Of a stretch of 21,736 nucleotides of DNA, positions 21,246 to 21,736 are shown in pieces. The stretch is from contig JBDSZL010000042.1 in NCBI GenBank assembly GCA_039925145.1, positions 1 to 21,736 of the forward strand. The letters are read 5' to 3'. Source of the stretch: JBDSZL01 sp039925145 (lineage in GTDB: Bacteria; Acidobacteriota; Vicinamibacteria; Vicinamibacterales; SCN-69-37). Numbering within the stretch: the first letter of the stretch is position 1; every line of letters starts with the position of its first letter. The translations under genes and the position numbers were made by a program. Under the pieces are notes generated by a model, which worked only from the letters and a program-made list of their open reading frames with translations, searched no databases and was not told where the DNA came from.

Positions 21246-21736
21246 ATGGTCGCGACTTCACGTTTCGCCCTGCTCGCGTGCGCGCTGACGACAGCGGCGC
21301 TGCCGGTGTTCAGAACGCCTGCCTCCACACCCCTCTCTGCCCAATCCCGGACGGCGCCACCGGTCGTCGCGACCGGCAGCGGCCTCGGCACGCTGCCCGC
21401 TCCCAAGGGGCCGTTTTTCGACATTACCGTGCATGGTGCGAAAGCGGGCGGACCGGCGGTCGCCAATCAACGCGCCGTAGACGCCGCGATTACCGCCGCC
21501 GCCGCGGCCGGCGGAGGCACAGTCGTCGTGCCGGCGGGCACATTCAAGACGTTTACCATCCACTTGAAGAGTCACGTAGGCCTCCACTTGGCGACACCGC
21601 AGTCAGTCCTGCGTGCTGCCACATCGGGCACGCAGGAGGACGGGTTCTACGACGCGCCAGAGCCCAACATGTTCGTGGGCCTGCAGGATCACGGTCACAG
21701 TCACTGGGCCAACAGCCTCATCTACGGCGTGGGCAT
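21246..21736 (+). CDS. Secreted glycoside hydrolase family 28 (polygalacturonase-like), 5' part only
   Basis: The first 163 residues of a protein that continues past the window end. It begins with a signal peptide (MVATSRFALLACALTTAALP). Around residue 55 comes FFDITVHGAKAGGPAVANQR, then AAAAAGGGTVVVPAGTF, TIHLKSHVGLHLA, and later FYDAPEPNMFVGLQDHGHSH followed by WANSLIYG. That order is typical of the N-terminal region of GH28 polygalacturonases and pectate-lyase-like right-handed beta-helix enzymes; the catalytic aspartates lie further downstream and are not in view. It would act on pectin or related polygalacturonides outside the cytoplasm. An in-frame GTG 9 nt upstream (21237) is an alternative start. 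It follows the ThuA-like gene closely. Confidence 0.85.
   Translation, partial: MVATSRFALLACALTTAALPVFRTPASTPLSAQSRTAPPVVATGSGLGTLPAPKGPFFDITVHGAKAGGPAVANQRAVDAAITAAAAAGGGTVVVPAGTFKTFTIHLKSHVGLHLATPQSVLRAATSGTQEDGFYDAPEPNMFVGLQDHGHSHWANSLIYGVG

Overview
The window is about 21.7 kb of GC-rich, gene-dense bacterial DNA. The best lineage clue is a secreted VWFA-related protein of the type expanded in Acidobacteriota (17182-18081). A DUF2934-type protein and the GC-rich codon use fit this. Vicinamibacteria-like Acidobacteriota is my best guess, but it is inference. I see no rRNA, tRNA, CRISPR array, transposase or phage gene. The layout looks like ordinary chromosome with several accessory cassettes.

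Left part (1-4722, + strand): seven exact copies of a heptamer sit just before a citramalate synthase (cimA). A copper-type P1B ATPase with YHS and CPMHP metal-binding modules follows, then a Nudix hydrolase. 4710-7827 is on the minus strand: a large APC permease with a cytoplasmic tail, and an RND-type adaptor lipoprotein with no pump beside it. The permease has a TTG start and an inverted repeat touching its ribosome binding site. 7956-9430 (+) holds an outer-membrane barrel protein, a small acidic protein and an ACT-domain protein.

Middle (9414-12952, minus): a small membrane protein, then a compact cassette transcribed as DapA-like aldolase, Old Yellow Enzyme-like oxidoreductase and secreted cupin. 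The first two share an ATGA overlap. All three enzymes carry altered active-site or ligand motifs, which makes this the best candidate here for an undescribed catabolic pathway. A chromate-type transporter (13053-14246, +) is divergent from it.

Right part: an alpha-glucan phosphorylase with an N-terminal GAF domain resembling the sensor of nitrogen-PTS enzyme I (14275-16917, minus). Divergent from it are the VWFA-like protein and the DUF2934 protein. Next come a doubtful minus-strand small ORF, an alpha/beta hydrolase, three successive hairpins, and a 50-residue Lmo0937-type membrane protein. A secreted ThuA-like protein and the start of a secreted GH28 (polygalacturonase family) protein, cut by the window end, suggest plant-polysaccharide use.

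The most interesting observations are the GAF-phosphorylase fusion, the aldolase/OYE/cupin cassette, the structured leader of the permease, and a recurring -10-like hexamer lying 6-18 nt before start codons, which suggests leaderless or near-leaderless transcripts.
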